From JAJYKC01 sp963823105 (GTDB taxonomy: Bacteria; Acidobacteriota; Terriglobia; Bryobacterales; Bryobacteraceae), in the NCBI GenBank assembly GCA_963823105.1, contig CAWGKC010000014.1, positions 124,001-188,000 on the forward strand: a stretch of 64,000 nt of DNA, read 5' to 3'. Position 1 is the first letter of the stretch; each line of letters opens with the position of its first letter. Positions 7,644 through 16,940 of the stretch are shown here, piece after piece. Both the position numbers and the translations under genes were made by a program. Below the pieces are notes generated by a model. The model was not told the DNA's origin, searched no databases, and was given only the letters and a program-made list of their open reading frames with translations.

Positions 7644-9257
7644 ATGACGCTAATACCTGAAAAGTCGACACTCCTGCTGCCTTTCAGGCCGGCGCTTCCG
7701 ATTGGCGCGCGGCCGTTCCGCGTGGGCGTGGTCGCCGGACAGAGTCCTCCTCCATCGTGGGTAGATGCCCTTCTCTCGTTTTTGAAAGAGGTTCCCGGAA
7801 TCGACGTCCTCCTTCTCACTCTTGTTGGCGGACCTCCGGTTCCATCGATTCGGCCGTCTCGATTGACGGATCGCCTTTACTCGGAGAGTCGAAAGAGATT
7901 CGATCCGTTCGGCGATCTTCCGGTTGACGAGGCGCAATCGCCCACCGTCGAATCTGTCGGCCCAATCCGGAGCGCCGGTTGCGACGTTCTAATCTGGCTT
8001 GGCAGCTATAAACATTTCACCCTGGACCTCGGCGGACTGGCCAAGCACGGAGTCTTCACCGTCCGCTTCGGAAAACGAAATCGGACCATCCCTTTCTGGG
8101 ACGAGGTAGCCGATAACGAAGCGACGTCGGCCGTAGCCATTTACTGGCACGATGCCACGTTTCGCCTGGGGAGAGCGGTTCGCACGGTGGAAACGTCCAC
8201 TGTGCAGGGACTGTACGTGACGCAAAACGCCGAGGAGCCTCTGATCGCGGCCATTCGTACGCTGGCGGGGCTCTGTCTGACGCTCCGCGACGACGGCCCG
8301 CGTTTCGAGGAGAAAATCCGGGGCTTTCCCGAAGAGCCGATGGACGCCGCGGAATCGGCGGATTATCCGTCCAACTGGGAAGCGGCGCGCTTCATCGCTA
8401 ATAAGCTGGCGAGAAGCGCGCGGCTGCGATGGAAGACGCGGGGAAAGAAGGCGCAATGGTTCGTCGCAATGCGCCCCAACTCCGGCGCTTCGATCGACGA
8501 TCCCCAGCGGTTGGACTTAGCGGGTTTCCGTGAAATCTCCCTCCCCCTGGGCTGCGAAGCCATGGCCGACCCGTTCTTGTGGGAGAGCGGCGGCCGCGAC
8601 TTTTTGTTTTTCGAGGAGATCGCGGCGGGATCGTCCAAGGGACGGCTCGGGTGTGTCGAATTGTCCGGCGACGGCTCCCGCCCGGAGATGAAGATCGTCC
8701 TGGAGCGGCCTTACCATCTGTCGTACCCGTGTGTAGTCCCGGATCGCGGAGACCTCTTTCTGCTTCCGGAAACCTCCGAAGCCCGCCGCGTGGACCTTTA
8801 CAGGTTCACGCGTTTTCCTTGGGAAATGGAGCACGTAGCACCGCTGGCCGAAGGATTGGCATTCGTCGACACGACGCCTTTATGTCTGGATGGGCGGTGG
8901 TACTTCTTCACAACGACCTCGCAGCCGTTCATGGAAACGGTACTATTTTGGGCGGAGCGGCTCGACGGGGCCTGGAACCTTCATCCATGCAGTCCGATTT
9001 CCACCTCGGTGAAAAACAGCCGGTCCGCGGGATCGCTCTTTTGGAAGAATGGCCGGCTCTTCCGTCCCACTCAGGATTGTTCCATCCGCTACGGCTATGG
9101 CATCCAAGTCAACGAGGTTACCCGGCTGACGCCGTCCGAATTCGCGGAGCGTGGAATTGGACACATTAAGCCGTCGTGGATGCCGGGTCTGCTCGGTACG
9201 CATACGTGGAATGAAAATTCTAAGTTTCAGGTCCTCGATGGTATTCGACTCCAATGA
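7644..9257 (+). CDS. GINT1-like protein with C-terminal beta-propeller (putative sugar transfer)
   Basis: 537 residues from the ATG at 7644, which has GAAGG at suitable spacing. The first half (RVGVVAGQ..., then DVLIWLGSYK) resembles the formyltransferase-like N-terminal part seen in polysaccharide-locus proteins. The second half has repeated blades with ADPFLWE, FLFFEE, LSYPCVV, YFFTTT and FRPTQDCSIRYG, the look of the five-bladed propeller domain in plant GINT1-type proteins and glycosidase-like folds. The ADPFLWE and GRLFRPTQ signatures are the best support. Substrate and reaction are unknown. Its stop overlaps the next ATG (ATGA at 9254), so it is coupled to the GNAT gene. Confidence 0.6.
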   Translation: MTLIPEKSTLLLPFRPALPIGARPFRVGVVAGQSPPPSWVDALLSFLKEVPGIDVLLLTLVGGPPVPSIRPSRLTDRLYSESRKRFDPFGDLPVDEAQSPTVESVGPIRSAGCDVLIWLGSYKHFTLDLGGLAKHGVFTVRFGKRNRTIPFWDEVADNEATSAVAIYWHDATFRLGRAVRTVETSTVQGLYVTQNAEEPLIAAIRTLAGLCLTLRDDGPRFEEKIRGFPEEPMDAAESADYPSNWEAARFIANKLARSARLRWKTRGKKAQWFVAMRPNSGASIDDPQRLDLAGFREISLPLGCEAMADPFLWESGGRDFLFFEEIAAGSSKGRLGCVELSGDGSRPEMKIVLERPYHLSYPCVVPDRGDLFLLPETSEARRVDLYRFTRFPWEMEHVAPLAEGLAFVDTTPLCLDGRWYFFTTTSQPFMETVLFWAERLDGAWNLHPCSPISTSVKNSRSAGSLFWKNGRLFRPTQDCSIRYGYGIQVNEVTRLTPSEFAERGIGHIKPSWMPGLLGTHTWNENSKFQVLDGIRLQ

Positions 9258-10300
9258 GCAAATTAGAATTTAGGGCCACGTCTCCCGAGGATGCCGGGGC
9301 GGTTTCGGCGTTCCTGCAGCGGATCTTCGGCATGGGCCCCGGCCATCCGGTCGTCGATCCCCGTCATTTGCGATGGAAGTGCTGGGAGGAGCGGGCGGAT
9401 TGGCCGGGTTCCCGTGGATACGTAATGACGAGCCAAGGTGAGATCGTCGCGCATGCGACCGTTGTGCCGCTTGCTTCCCACGCCGGAGAACGGTCGTTTA
9501 GGATGGCCCATCCCATCGACTGGGCGGCGGAATCGAAGTCGGTGGGCAGCGGAGTAGCCTTGCTGAAACGCATCGGCCAAATTGTGGACGCGATTGCGAT
9601 CGCCGGAGGCAGCGACATGACACAGAAAATTCTGCCGGCGCTGGGCTTCAAACTTTGTGGGCAAGTGAATCGGTTCGCCAGGCCTCTGCGGCCGCTGCGG
9701 CGTTTGGAGGGCCGGAAACTCGACTGGAGACTTTATGCGCAGTCTGCGAGGGGCCTGCTTTGGAAGTGGAAGGCCCCGTCGGAACAGGTGGCCGGGTGGG
9801 AGGCTCGACGCGTTAAGGAGGACGAGTTGGCGGCCAGCGGCATCCCCTGGCCGACGCCCGCGCCCGGCACCATGCTAATCGAGCGAACACCGGAGCTGAT
9901 GAGCTATTCCCTTCGATGTCCGGCGGTCGCCATGAAACTTTATGCGGTTTTAAAAGGCGGTTCCATTCGCGGGTATTTCATGTTGGCATTCGCGCCCGCG
10001 CAGGCCCGCATCGTGGACATGTGGACCGGCTCCGAGGATCGCCGGGACTGGCGCGCTCTGGTTCAACTCGCGGTGCGGGAGGCGGAGCGGAACCCGGGCG
10101 CGGCCGAGGTGGTATCGATGGCCAGCGACCCGGTTCGCCGCCAGGCGTTTCTCGACTGCGGATTTCAGTTGCGAGGAAGTTCTCCGTTGCGCATTCTTGC
10201 CTCCGGCAAGACGGAACTTCCCGGATTACCGGTGTCCTTCGGGATGTTAGATAGCGACGCGGCGTACCTGCACAACGGCAACGACGAACTCTGGGCGTGA
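9254..10300 (+). CDS. GNAT-family N-acyltransferase in the polysaccharide locus
   Basis: 348 residues. The N-terminal half has a GNAT pattern (FRATSPEDAGAVSAFLQRIFG, then strands ending in GEIVAHATVVPL, and a GSGVALLKRIGQ stretch in the acyl-CoA-binding loop position). A second half from about 200 contains another GNAT-like fold (SIRGYFMLAFAPAQARIVDMW). It overlaps the upstream gene by 4 nt and faces the MaoC-SDR gene tail to tail. With a carrier protein and FkbH-like enzyme close by, it could transfer an acyl group from ACP or CoA to an amino sugar; this is inference. Confidence 0.68.
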   Translation: MSKLEFRATSPEDAGAVSAFLQRIFGMGPGHPVVDPRHLRWKCWEERADWPGSRGYVMTSQGEIVAHATVVPLASHAGERSFRMAHPIDWAAESKSVGSGVALLKRIGQIVDAIAIAGGSDMTQKILPALGFKLCGQVNRFARPLRPLRRLEGRKLDWRLYAQSARGLLWKWKAPSEQVAGWEARRVKEDELAASGIPWPTPAPGTMLIERTPELMSYSLRCPAVAMKLYAVLKGGSIRGYFMLAFAPAQARIVDMWTGSEDRRDWRALVQLAVREAERNPGAAEVVSMASDPVRRQAFLDCGFQLRGSSPLRILASGKTELPGLPVSFGMLDSDAAYLHNGNDELWA

Positions 10301-10322
10301 TCGTGTCCCGCGCTTCCGGCGC

Positions 10323-11511
10323 TCAAAGCTGGCCGCCCGTGAGAGGCAAAAGCTGGCCCACGACGAAAGAGGCGCTCGCCGAAAGCAGGTACTCGACGCT
10401 GCCCGCGATATCTTCCGGACCGCACAACCTCCCGAGTGGCACTTTGGCGGTTTCGGTTAGAATGGCGTGTCGCGTCTTGGCGCGATTCATTCCCATGGGG
10501 ATGAAGGAAGGCAGCACGGCGTTAATCGCAATGCCCTTCCCCGCCAATTCGGGAGCAAGCAGGCGGACGGTCTGCTCCATCGCCGCTTTACCCAGCGAGT
10601 ACGCTCCGAGATTCGAGACCGGCTTGACGGTCCCGTACGTGGACCCGATCACGACCATGCGGCCGGACCCGCGCGCGTGCTTCGCCAGCCAGCGGGCGAG
10701 ACGAATCGTCGTCAACGTGCCGAATTCGACCTGACGGGACACGCTTTCGTAGTCGAGTGAAAGCAAGCCGCCTTGTGGCACGCCGGGCCACGCCGCGTGA
10801 ACGACTCCGTAAGCCGGCCGGCCGGCGAGCGCCGACTTCGGCCGCGCTTTCCCAGTCCTCGTCCGTGAGGTCGCATTCCACAAGCTCGACGTTTCCGTTA
10901 ACGGAAGCGCCGGAGGACTCTCGATGCGGCCGGACCAGAGCCAGCAATTGATAGGATTCCGAAAGGCGCCGTATTAATTCCGGACCGATACTGCTGCTCG
11001 CGCCGGTCAACAGGACCACGGGAAGCTTGCTGTCGTTGGGAACCGAAGGCCTGTTCTCGTGGGGAGCCCGCTGCGCCCGCTCGTGCAGGCTGAAGCCTAC
11101 GTGGATCTCCGCGGTCACCACCGATTGGGCGGTGTCGGTCACCCGGACCCGAAGCGTGCCATTCGCGGTCCGCGGCAGCCAGGAGGTGATTTCGCCCTGA
11201 ACGGTGACTTCGGCGGGCACATAGAGCGGAGCGGGGAATCGCGAACGCATCGATCCGATCACCACGTTGCGGCCCGGAAGATACATGCCGGCCATGGTGG
11301 AGGCGAGGCCCACTTGAAACGCTCCGTGGACGATGCACCTCCCGTAGTTGGTGAGCGCGGCGTAGCTTCCGTCGGTGTGGAGCGGGTTGAAGTCTCCCGA
11401 AAGAATCGCGAAAGCTTCGACGTCTTCGGCGAGGATTTTTCGCTCGAAGACGGCCTTTTGTCCCGCCTCGATTTCGGCGGCGCCGAGAATGCGAGCCTCA
11501 GGCCTGGCCAA
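10323..11511 (-). CDS. MaoC-like hydratase fused to short-chain dehydrogenase (one frameshift)
   Basis: Two overlapping frames rejoin into one protein of about 395 residues. Residues 1-140 form a MaoC/hot-dog domain with FAILSGDFNPLHTD and CIVHGAFQVGLAS, the catalytic Asp/His pattern of R-type enoyl hydratases. From about 165 an SDR domain begins with LLTGASSSIG and continues in the second frame with VVIGSTYG, the catalytic AYSLGKAAMEQ (YxxxK) and NAVLPSFIPMGM. The break lies in the CCGG-repeat stretch 10814-10840 and is repaired by removing one base. The start is TTG at 11511, inside the 3' end of the ACP gene (14-nt overlap). Together hydratase and ketoreductase would process an ACP- or CoA-bound acyl chain. 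Confidence 0.75.
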
Positions 11512-11740
11512 CCCGCTCCTCCACGAAATCGACGATCAATGGATAAGAAATCAGCGACTCGAAAGATTCCTCGTCTAGTTCGATCTGGAACTCTTCGGCG
11601 ATCGCCGAAAGCAGGGTTACGTGAGCGACCGAGTCCCACTGCGCCAGGGACGCCTGGCTCGCCCGCGCTACATCGCCTTCCGCCAGTTCGGGAAAAACGC
11701 TCAGGAAACAGGCGGCCACTCGGGATGGAATATTAGACAT
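11498..11740 (-). CDS. acyl carrier protein
   Basis: 80 residues. The phosphopantetheine site is Ser37 in AQWDSVAHVTLLSAIAEEF, a DSV variant of the usual DSL motif followed by the conserved helix-2 hydrophobics. The ATG at 11740 fits the family length; a longer frame adds a Cys-rich leader with no similarity. It overlaps the FkbH-like gene upstream by 8 nt and the MaoC-SDR gene downstream by 14 nt, so the three are tightly coupled. It most likely carries the acyl unit loaded by the FkbH-like enzyme. Confidence 0.85.
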   Translation of the reverse strand: MSNIPSRVAACFLSVFPELAEGDVARASQASLAQWDSVAHVTLLSAIAEEFQIELDEESFESLISYPLIVDFVEERVGQA

Positions 11741-13466
11741 CTTCTTGGATTCGGACCTCGTGAGGCAGGCTGCCGAGTTGGCTGTAGAACCGCTCCCGCG
11801 ATAACAACGCGTCCCCGGAGCCATTTTCGTTCAGGCCGGCGGACTTCAGGTATTGCCGGAGGGGATGATTGCGCTCCGTGGTCCGCAGCGCGAACCGGAT
11901 GGACGAGGGGTTCCACTGGCGGAAGATAAAGTCCAGCATATGATGTTCTATTTTGCGGGAGAAGGCCCGGCAGCTCAGCACCCAGCTAGTGACCTCCAAC
12001 TGGTCGCCCGATTGGCGTCCGGCCATCACGCCGATGACGCCCAAAGGACCGAATTTGTCTTCGTAGCTAACTCCGGCCACAAAACCGCCCGCATCGCGCA
12101 AATGCGCCATCCACTCGCCCTCGGACAGACGAACGCCGTTGACGTTGAACTGATTCGTCTTGTTGATCAACTCTAGCAGGCGCCGGTTGGATGCGTCCTT
12201 GCGCGTGTCGAACGTCACCCGGCCGTTTAGGCTCTCGACGAATTTACCACTATCGGCGCTTTCGGCGGCCGCATCGAAAGCCTCCTTCGCCTGGATGCTC
12301 GCCTGGCGTAGGGAATCCTCCGCGCTGACGGCGGGTTTGCCGAATAGATCGCGGAGCTGTTCGAACAGCGCCAGCGCCCTGCCCGCGTTATTCTTCGGGA
12401 ACTGCAGGCGGGTCATCGACGGAAACGCGATCCGGACTTCCTCTAGTTCCATGGCGCTATCGTCTACGAATGCGGCGCTTTCTGCGCCTATGTTCCAGAT
12501 GCGCAGAATTTCCGCGATATTCCGGGATTTCGGGGTCCAATTCGCGCGAACGGGATAAAACGCTTTCCCGGGAACATACAAATCCTCCCGCCGCAACGCC
12601 TCCTCCACCACCGCCGGCTCGTTTTTCGATGCGATCGCCAGCAGCACGCCCATCTCCGACAAATGAAGCAACAATTGCTGGTATAGACCATGCACCTGCG
12701 CATGTTCCGAGAGACTCCAACTCACAGCCGCGGGTCCAACTTCGCCCACGATCCCCGCCCAGAGCGTCTCGTCCAAATCGGTGATCAAGCCTTTCATCGG
12801 CATCGGAGGAAACAGCAGCTCCACGATCTGGCTCGCCAGGACGGAGGCATGTCCGAGACTATATGGGAACCCGGCTTTCAGTTCCATCAGCGGGTCCAGG
12901 CGGGAGGCGACGGGGCTGAGTCTGTCCAGTCTCGCTGGATTTAATACGGAGACCCTGGCAAGCTTGGCCGCATCGGCCAGGAACGTGGCCAGCAGCCGCT
13001 TCAATTCCAACTCGTTCCAGCCGATCTGCCAGCCGGGCGAATGCCCCAGCAGCGGAATCGGCAGCGTGGGCGGCGCCAGAGCCACCGGCATCTTCGAGGC
13101 AAGCGCTCCGAGGAGTCCCAGCAATCGGCTAAACCGGTCACGGCAATTCGACAGAATGTCGGACTGCGCGGAAAGCCCCCACCCGCCCGCGCTACGCAGC
13201 CCCAAACGCGGGTCCAGATCGCTCCATTCGAAGATGACCGCCGCCGCTTCGGCCTGCGAAACTTCGGCTGCGGCAAGCGTTCCTTCGAGATCGCCGTAGA
13301 GGCCCGTTTGAAGAGTCGCCGTCTCGCCAGGGAGGCGTTGTGCGAGATGCGCCCCGAGAAACGTCCGCAGATGCAGGGGCTCAAATCCGCAAACGAGGAA
13401 GACTTGGCGTTTCCGGCCGGTCTCTTTCTGCGGGCCGATCAGAGCGAGGGCTTCGGCTAACGTCAT
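11733..13466 (-). CDS. FkbH-like HAD-IIIC family enzyme (glyceryl/acyl-ACP loading type)
   Basis: 577 residues. An N-terminal domain of about 220 residues precedes the HAD core, whose DxDxT motif is KGLITDLDETLWAGIVGE (D230, D232, T234). IASKNEP (motif II) and FVDDSAMELEEV (motif IV) follow, with a C-terminal GNAT-like part (residues 420-570). FkbH-type enzymes dephosphorylate 1,3-bisphosphoglycerate and load glyceryl onto an ACP. The ATG at 13466 has GAAGAGG seven bases upstream; longer starts run into low-complexity Arg-rich sequence. It overlaps the ACP gene by 8 nt, which makes that ACP the obvious partner. Confidence 0.82.
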   Translation of the reverse strand: MTLAEALALIGPQKETGRKRQVFLVCGFEPLHLRTFLGAHLAQRLPGETATLQTGLYGDLEGTLAAAEVSQAEAAAVIFEWSDLDPRLGLRSAGGWGLSAQSDILSNCRDRFSRLLGLLGALASKMPVALAPPTLPIPLLGHSPGWQIGWNELELKRLLATFLADAAKLARVSVLNPARLDRLSPVASRLDPLMELKAGFPYSLGHASVLASQIVELLFPPMPMKGLITDLDETLWAGIVGEVGPAAVSWSLSEHAQVHGLYQQLLLHLSEMGVLLAIASKNEPAVVEEALRREDLYVPGKAFYPVRANWTPKSRNIAEILRIWNIGAESAAFVDDSAMELEEVRIAFPSMTRLQFPKNNAGRALALFEQLRDLFGKPAVSAEDSLRQASIQAKEAFDAAAESADSGKFVESLNGRVTFDTRKDASNRRLLELINKTNQFNVNGVRLSEGEWMAHLRDAGGFVAGVSYEDKFGPLGVIGVMAGRQSGDQLEVTSWVLSCRAFSRKIEHHMLDFIFRQWNPSSIRFALRTTERNHPLRQYLKSAGLNENGSGDALLSRERFYSQLGSLPHEVRIQEDV

Positions 13467-13622
13467 CGCCTCTTCGAAGTATAGAACATATCGGCGCAAC
13501 GGCCTGCGCATCCGGAACGGGGTCGCGCCGAAGCCCCACCGGCCGCAATCGGAAGGCAACTTACCGCTATCCTGAAGCGGAAAGGAGTCATCGACGGTGT
13601 CTCGAATTTCGCCGGACCGGTC

Positions 13623-15485
13623 TTGCGCAGGAAAGGCTCCTCGCGGCAGCGACAGAGGCATCGATTGACGCGGCATAGCGCGCGTTCCTTGCGGTTCCGG
13701 CTGGTCCAGGAATTGACGAACGCGGCGCGGTTCGTCTTTCCGCCGCGGCCGTCCGCGTTCGAAACCGCCGCGCTGCCGCTTCCCAACGGCGCGGAAATCG
13801 CCGCCCAGCTTGCGGGCTCGCAATTCGCGCGCGACGCCATTTCGCTCGCCGATTCGATCCTCGCCCACCGCTTTCCGCTGTTGGGCGTCGTGGCCGAATA
13901 CGGGCCGGACATCGAGTGGCGGCGCGACGTCCTAAACGGAAAGACGACGGGGCTTGGCTACTTTCGCCGGATTCCGTATCTCGATTTCGAACGCGCCGGC
14001 GACCACAAATTGATTTGGGAGTTGAACCGTCATCAGCATTTGGTCCTGTTGGCGCAGGCCCATCTGCTTACGGGGCGCGAAGCTTACCTCGACGAGGTCT
14101 GGCGCCAGATGACAAGCTGGATGGATCGGAACCCCTACCCGCGAGGCATCAATTGGGCCAGCGCGTTGGAAGTGGCGTTCCGGGCTTTGTCCTGGCTCTG
14201 GATCGATCACCTCGCGGGGTCTCGCATGGAGCCTCGTTTCCGGAGGCGCTTCCTCCGGTGTCTTTATGTCCACGCACTCCATCTGAACGCCAATCTGTCC
14301 GTGTATTTTTCTCCAAATACTCATCTGTTGGGCGAAGCGGTAGCGCTGCATGCGCTCGGAACCGCGTTTGAAAGCTCACCGGACGCCGGCGCCTGGCGGC
14401 TCAGAAGCGCCGCAATATTGGAAGACGAATCCCGGCGGCAGATTCTCGACGACGGAAGTTACTTCGAACTCTCCACTTACTATCACGTCTACGCGCTCGA
14501 CATGTTACTGTTCCATGCGTTGTTACGGCGGCCGTCGCCGGAGTACCGGGAACGGTTGGAGCGGATGGGAGAGTTCCTTCACGCCATGCTCGGGCCGGCC
14601 GGCGAGCTTCCGTTTTTTGGCGACGACGACGGCGGCCGGTTCTTCCATCCCTACGGTTCGCACGGCGCCTATGGCCGCGCGACGCTAGCCTCCTGCGCCG
14701 TATATCTAAAGCGCTCGGGTTGGGGATACGCGGAGGAGGATCTGCCGGAGCAGGCGGCGTGGTGGATGGGCGTCACGCGCGGCTCAAGCGCCGGATCGTG
14801 GAAATCGCGACTGTTTCCCGACGCCGGTCTTGTCGCGATGATGAGTGGGGACATTCAGCTTGTGGCCGACGCGGGCCGGTTCGGACCATTCTCCTCCGGC
14901 CACAGCCACGCCGACGCGTTGAGCTTCACGCTGCGAGCCGGCGGCGACGAGATTCTCGTGGACGCCGGCACTTACACCTATGTTACAAGCGCCGCGCTGC
15001 GGGACTTATTCCGTGGCACGGCGATGCACAACACGGTTCGCATCGGCGGTCTGGATCAAGCGGAACCGGCGGGACCGTTCGGATGGCGCGCCCGGCCGGA
15101 GGTCTCGATCCGTTCCTGGACCACCACCGGAGCCCGAGACGAAATCGACGCCGAATGCCGTTATCGCGGCTTCACGCACCGGCGTCGAATCGCTTGGGAC
15201 AAACCGGGCCGGATCTCGGTGACGGATGAAATCGACGGCCCCGGAGGCGATCATCTTCTGGAGCAATTCTGGCATGCGGGAGCGCCCGTGGACCGGTTGA
15301 GCGGAAATACATTCCGCATCGGTGGCAGAGCCACGCTTATGTTGAATGGAAGCGCGGAGATCGAAGAAGGAGGAGCTTTCGGTTGGCGGTCTCGGGCGTT
15401 CGGGTCGAAGGTTCCCGCGCCGGTGATCCGGCTGGCGCTGACCAGGAGCATGCCGTGCCGTCTTGTATCGTCGATCGCGCTTTAG
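13623..15485 (+). CDS. heparinase II/III-family polysaccharide lyase
   Basis: 620 residues. An alpha-helical toroid domain (about 60-370; ELNRHQHLVLLAQAHLLTGREAYLD, GINWASALEVAFRALSW, SPNTHLLGEAVALHALG) is followed by a beta-sandwich carrying SSGHSHADALSFTLRAGGDEILVDAGTYTY, typical of the Heparinase_II_III domain. These enzymes cleave uronic-acid polymers by beta-elimination, usually in the periplasm, but no clear signal peptide is seen. The start at 13623 is TTG and is uncertain; the first 35 residues are Arg-rich. It ends one base before the convergent WbpA-like gene. With AlgD- and WbpA-like enzymes nearby, its substrate is probably the locus's own uronic-acid polymer. Confidence 0.8.
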   Translation: MRRKGSSRQRQRHRLTRHSARSLRFRLVQELTNAARFVFPPRPSAFETAALPLPNGAEIAAQLAGSQFARDAISLADSILAHRFPLLGVVAEYGPDIEWRRDVLNGKTTGLGYFRRIPYLDFERAGDHKLIWELNRHQHLVLLAQAHLLTGREAYLDEVWRQMTSWMDRNPYPRGINWASALEVAFRALSWLWIDHLAGSRMEPRFRRRFLRCLYVHALHLNANLSVYFSPNTHLLGEAVALHALGTAFESSPDAGAWRLRSAAILEDESRRQILDDGSYFELSTYYHVYALDMLLFHALLRRPSPEYRERLERMGEFLHAMLGPAGELPFFGDDDGGRFFHPYGSHGAYGRATLASCAVYLKRSGWGYAEEDLPEQAAWWMGVTRGSSAGSWKSRLFPDAGLVAMMSGDIQLVADAGRFGPFSSGHSHADALSFTLRAGGDEILVDAGTYTYVTSAALRDLFRGTAMHNTVRIGGLDQAEPAGPFGWRARPEVSIRSWTTTGARDEIDAECRYRGFTHRRRIAWDKPGRISVTDEIDGPGGDHLLEQFWHAGAPVDRLSGNTFRIGGRATLMLNGSAEIEEGGAFGWRSRAFGSKVPAPVIRLALTRSMPCRLVSSIAL

Positions 15486-16808
15486 CTACAACCTTACGAT
15501 ATTCGCGCCGGTCTTCCCTTTCAGCGCGTTCCTGGTGTCCACAATGAGCCTCGCTTTCGCGGTGATCGCGTCGTAATCGAAGGCGGCATGGTCGGTCACC
15601 ACGACGACGCAATCGGCCTCGGCCGAGGCCGCGAGTGCGTCCACGCTTTGCAATTTCCGGCCTTCGATCGTTACGGTTGGCACAAAAGGATCGCTATAGC
15701 TGATGCGCGCCCCCCGCCGTTCGAGCAACATGATGATATCGAGGGCCGGGGATTCCCGCACGTCGTCGATATTGCGCTTATACGCCAGGCCCAGGACGTG
15801 AACGCGCGAGCCGCGCAGCGGTTTGGAATGCTCGTTCAAGGCGTTCTGAATTTTGTCGAGCACGAAATGTGGCATCTGGCCGTTGATGTAGCCCGCCAAT
15901 TCGATGAAGCGCGCCTCGATGCCCGCCTGCTTCGTCTTCCAGGACAGATAAAAAGGATCGATAGGGATGCAATGGCCGCCCAGTCCGGGACCGGGGTAGA
16001 ACGGCATGAAGCCAAAGGGTTTGGTGGCGGCCGCGTCGATCACTTCCCAGACATTAATGCCCATCCTGTCGCACATCAGCGCCATTTCGTTGGCTAATCC
16101 GATGTTGATCATGCGAAAAGTATTTTCAAGCAGCTTCACCATCTCGGCGACGCTCGTGGAGGTTACCGGTACGACGCGCTCCAGCGCCTGTCCATAGAAA
16201 AGCGCGCCCATGTCCGTGCAGGCCTTGGTGATGCCGCCGACGACCTTAGGAATATTCGCGGTCTGAAAGACCGGGTTGCCGGGATCGACGCGCTCCGGCG
16301 AAAAACAAAGAAAGAACTCCTCGCCCACTTTCAGACCGGGCTTTTCCAACATCGGCAGGACGAGTTCGTCCGTGGTCCCGGGATAAGTGGTCGATTCGAG
16401 AATCACCAGCGTCCCCGGCTTCAGATACTTCGCCGTTTCCTGGCAGGCGGAGACGATGAAGCTCATGTCCGGGTCTTTCGTCTTCCGCAGCGGAGTCGGC
16501 ACGCAGATATCGATCGTATCGAGCTCCGCCACGGCGGCGAAATCGGTGGTCGCATTTAGAAGTTTGGCGTCTACTAATTCCTTCACCACGGCACCGCGAA
16601 TGTCCTGGATATAGGACTCGCCGCGGTTCAAGGCATCCACTTTCGCGCCCTGGACGTCGATCCCGGTGACATGGAAGCCGGCCTTGGCGAACTCGACCGC
16701 CAAAGGCAGGCCGACATAGCCTAATCCGATAATTCCAACGCGCGCGCTGCGGTCGCGTATCTTGCTTGCCAGAAGTTCTTGAGCGCTGATGGTCGTAGCT
16801 GAAATCAT
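15486..16808 (-). CDS. UDP-N-acetyl-hexosamine 6-dehydrogenase (WbpA/WecC-like)
   Basis: 440 residues. A Rossmann NAD-binding domain (VGIIGLGYVGLPLAVEFAKAGF), a central helical region with STSVAEMVKLLENTFRMINIGLANE, the catalytic loop GLGGHCIPIDPFY and a C-terminal domain (GLAYKRNIDDVRESPALDI) are all present. The enzyme oxidises the C6 hydroxyl of UDP-GlcNAc- or UDP-ManNAc-type sugars to the uronic acid in two NAD-dependent steps. The GHCIP and LENTFRMINI forms favour the N-acetyl-hexosamine group over plain UDP-glucose dehydrogenase. It is divergent from the AlgD-like gene, with 132 bp between the starts. Confidence 0.87.
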   Translation of the reverse strand: MISATTISAQELLASKIRDRSARVGIIGLGYVGLPLAVEFAKAGFHVTGIDVQGAKVDALNRGESYIQDIRGAVVKELVDAKLLNATTDFAAVAELDTIDICVPTPLRKTKDPDMSFIVSACQETAKYLKPGTLVILESTTYPGTTDELVLPMLEKPGLKVGEEFFLCFSPERVDPGNPVFQTANIPKVVGGITKACTDMGALFYGQALERVVPVTSTSVAEMVKLLENTFRMINIGLANEMALMCDRMGINVWEVIDAAATKPFGFMPFYPGPGLGGHCIPIDPFYLSWKTKQAGIEARFIELAGYINGQMPHFVLDKIQNALNEHSKPLRGSRVHVLGLAYKRNIDDVRESPALDIIMLLERRGARISYSDPFVPTVTIEGRKLQSVDALAASAEADCVVVVTDHAAFDYDAITAKARLIVDTRNALKGKTGANIVRL

Positions 16809-16940
16809 AGTTTTTTGTCCGTTGGAAGACCCGGGCGATGTCTAACCCGTATTGTACAGTAGGGTCGCGCCGGCCCGGAAAAATTGAGGCCTGTCTCAGC
16901 TTCTTTCACGGGGCCATGGCATACTGAAGGCTGAGGCGAC

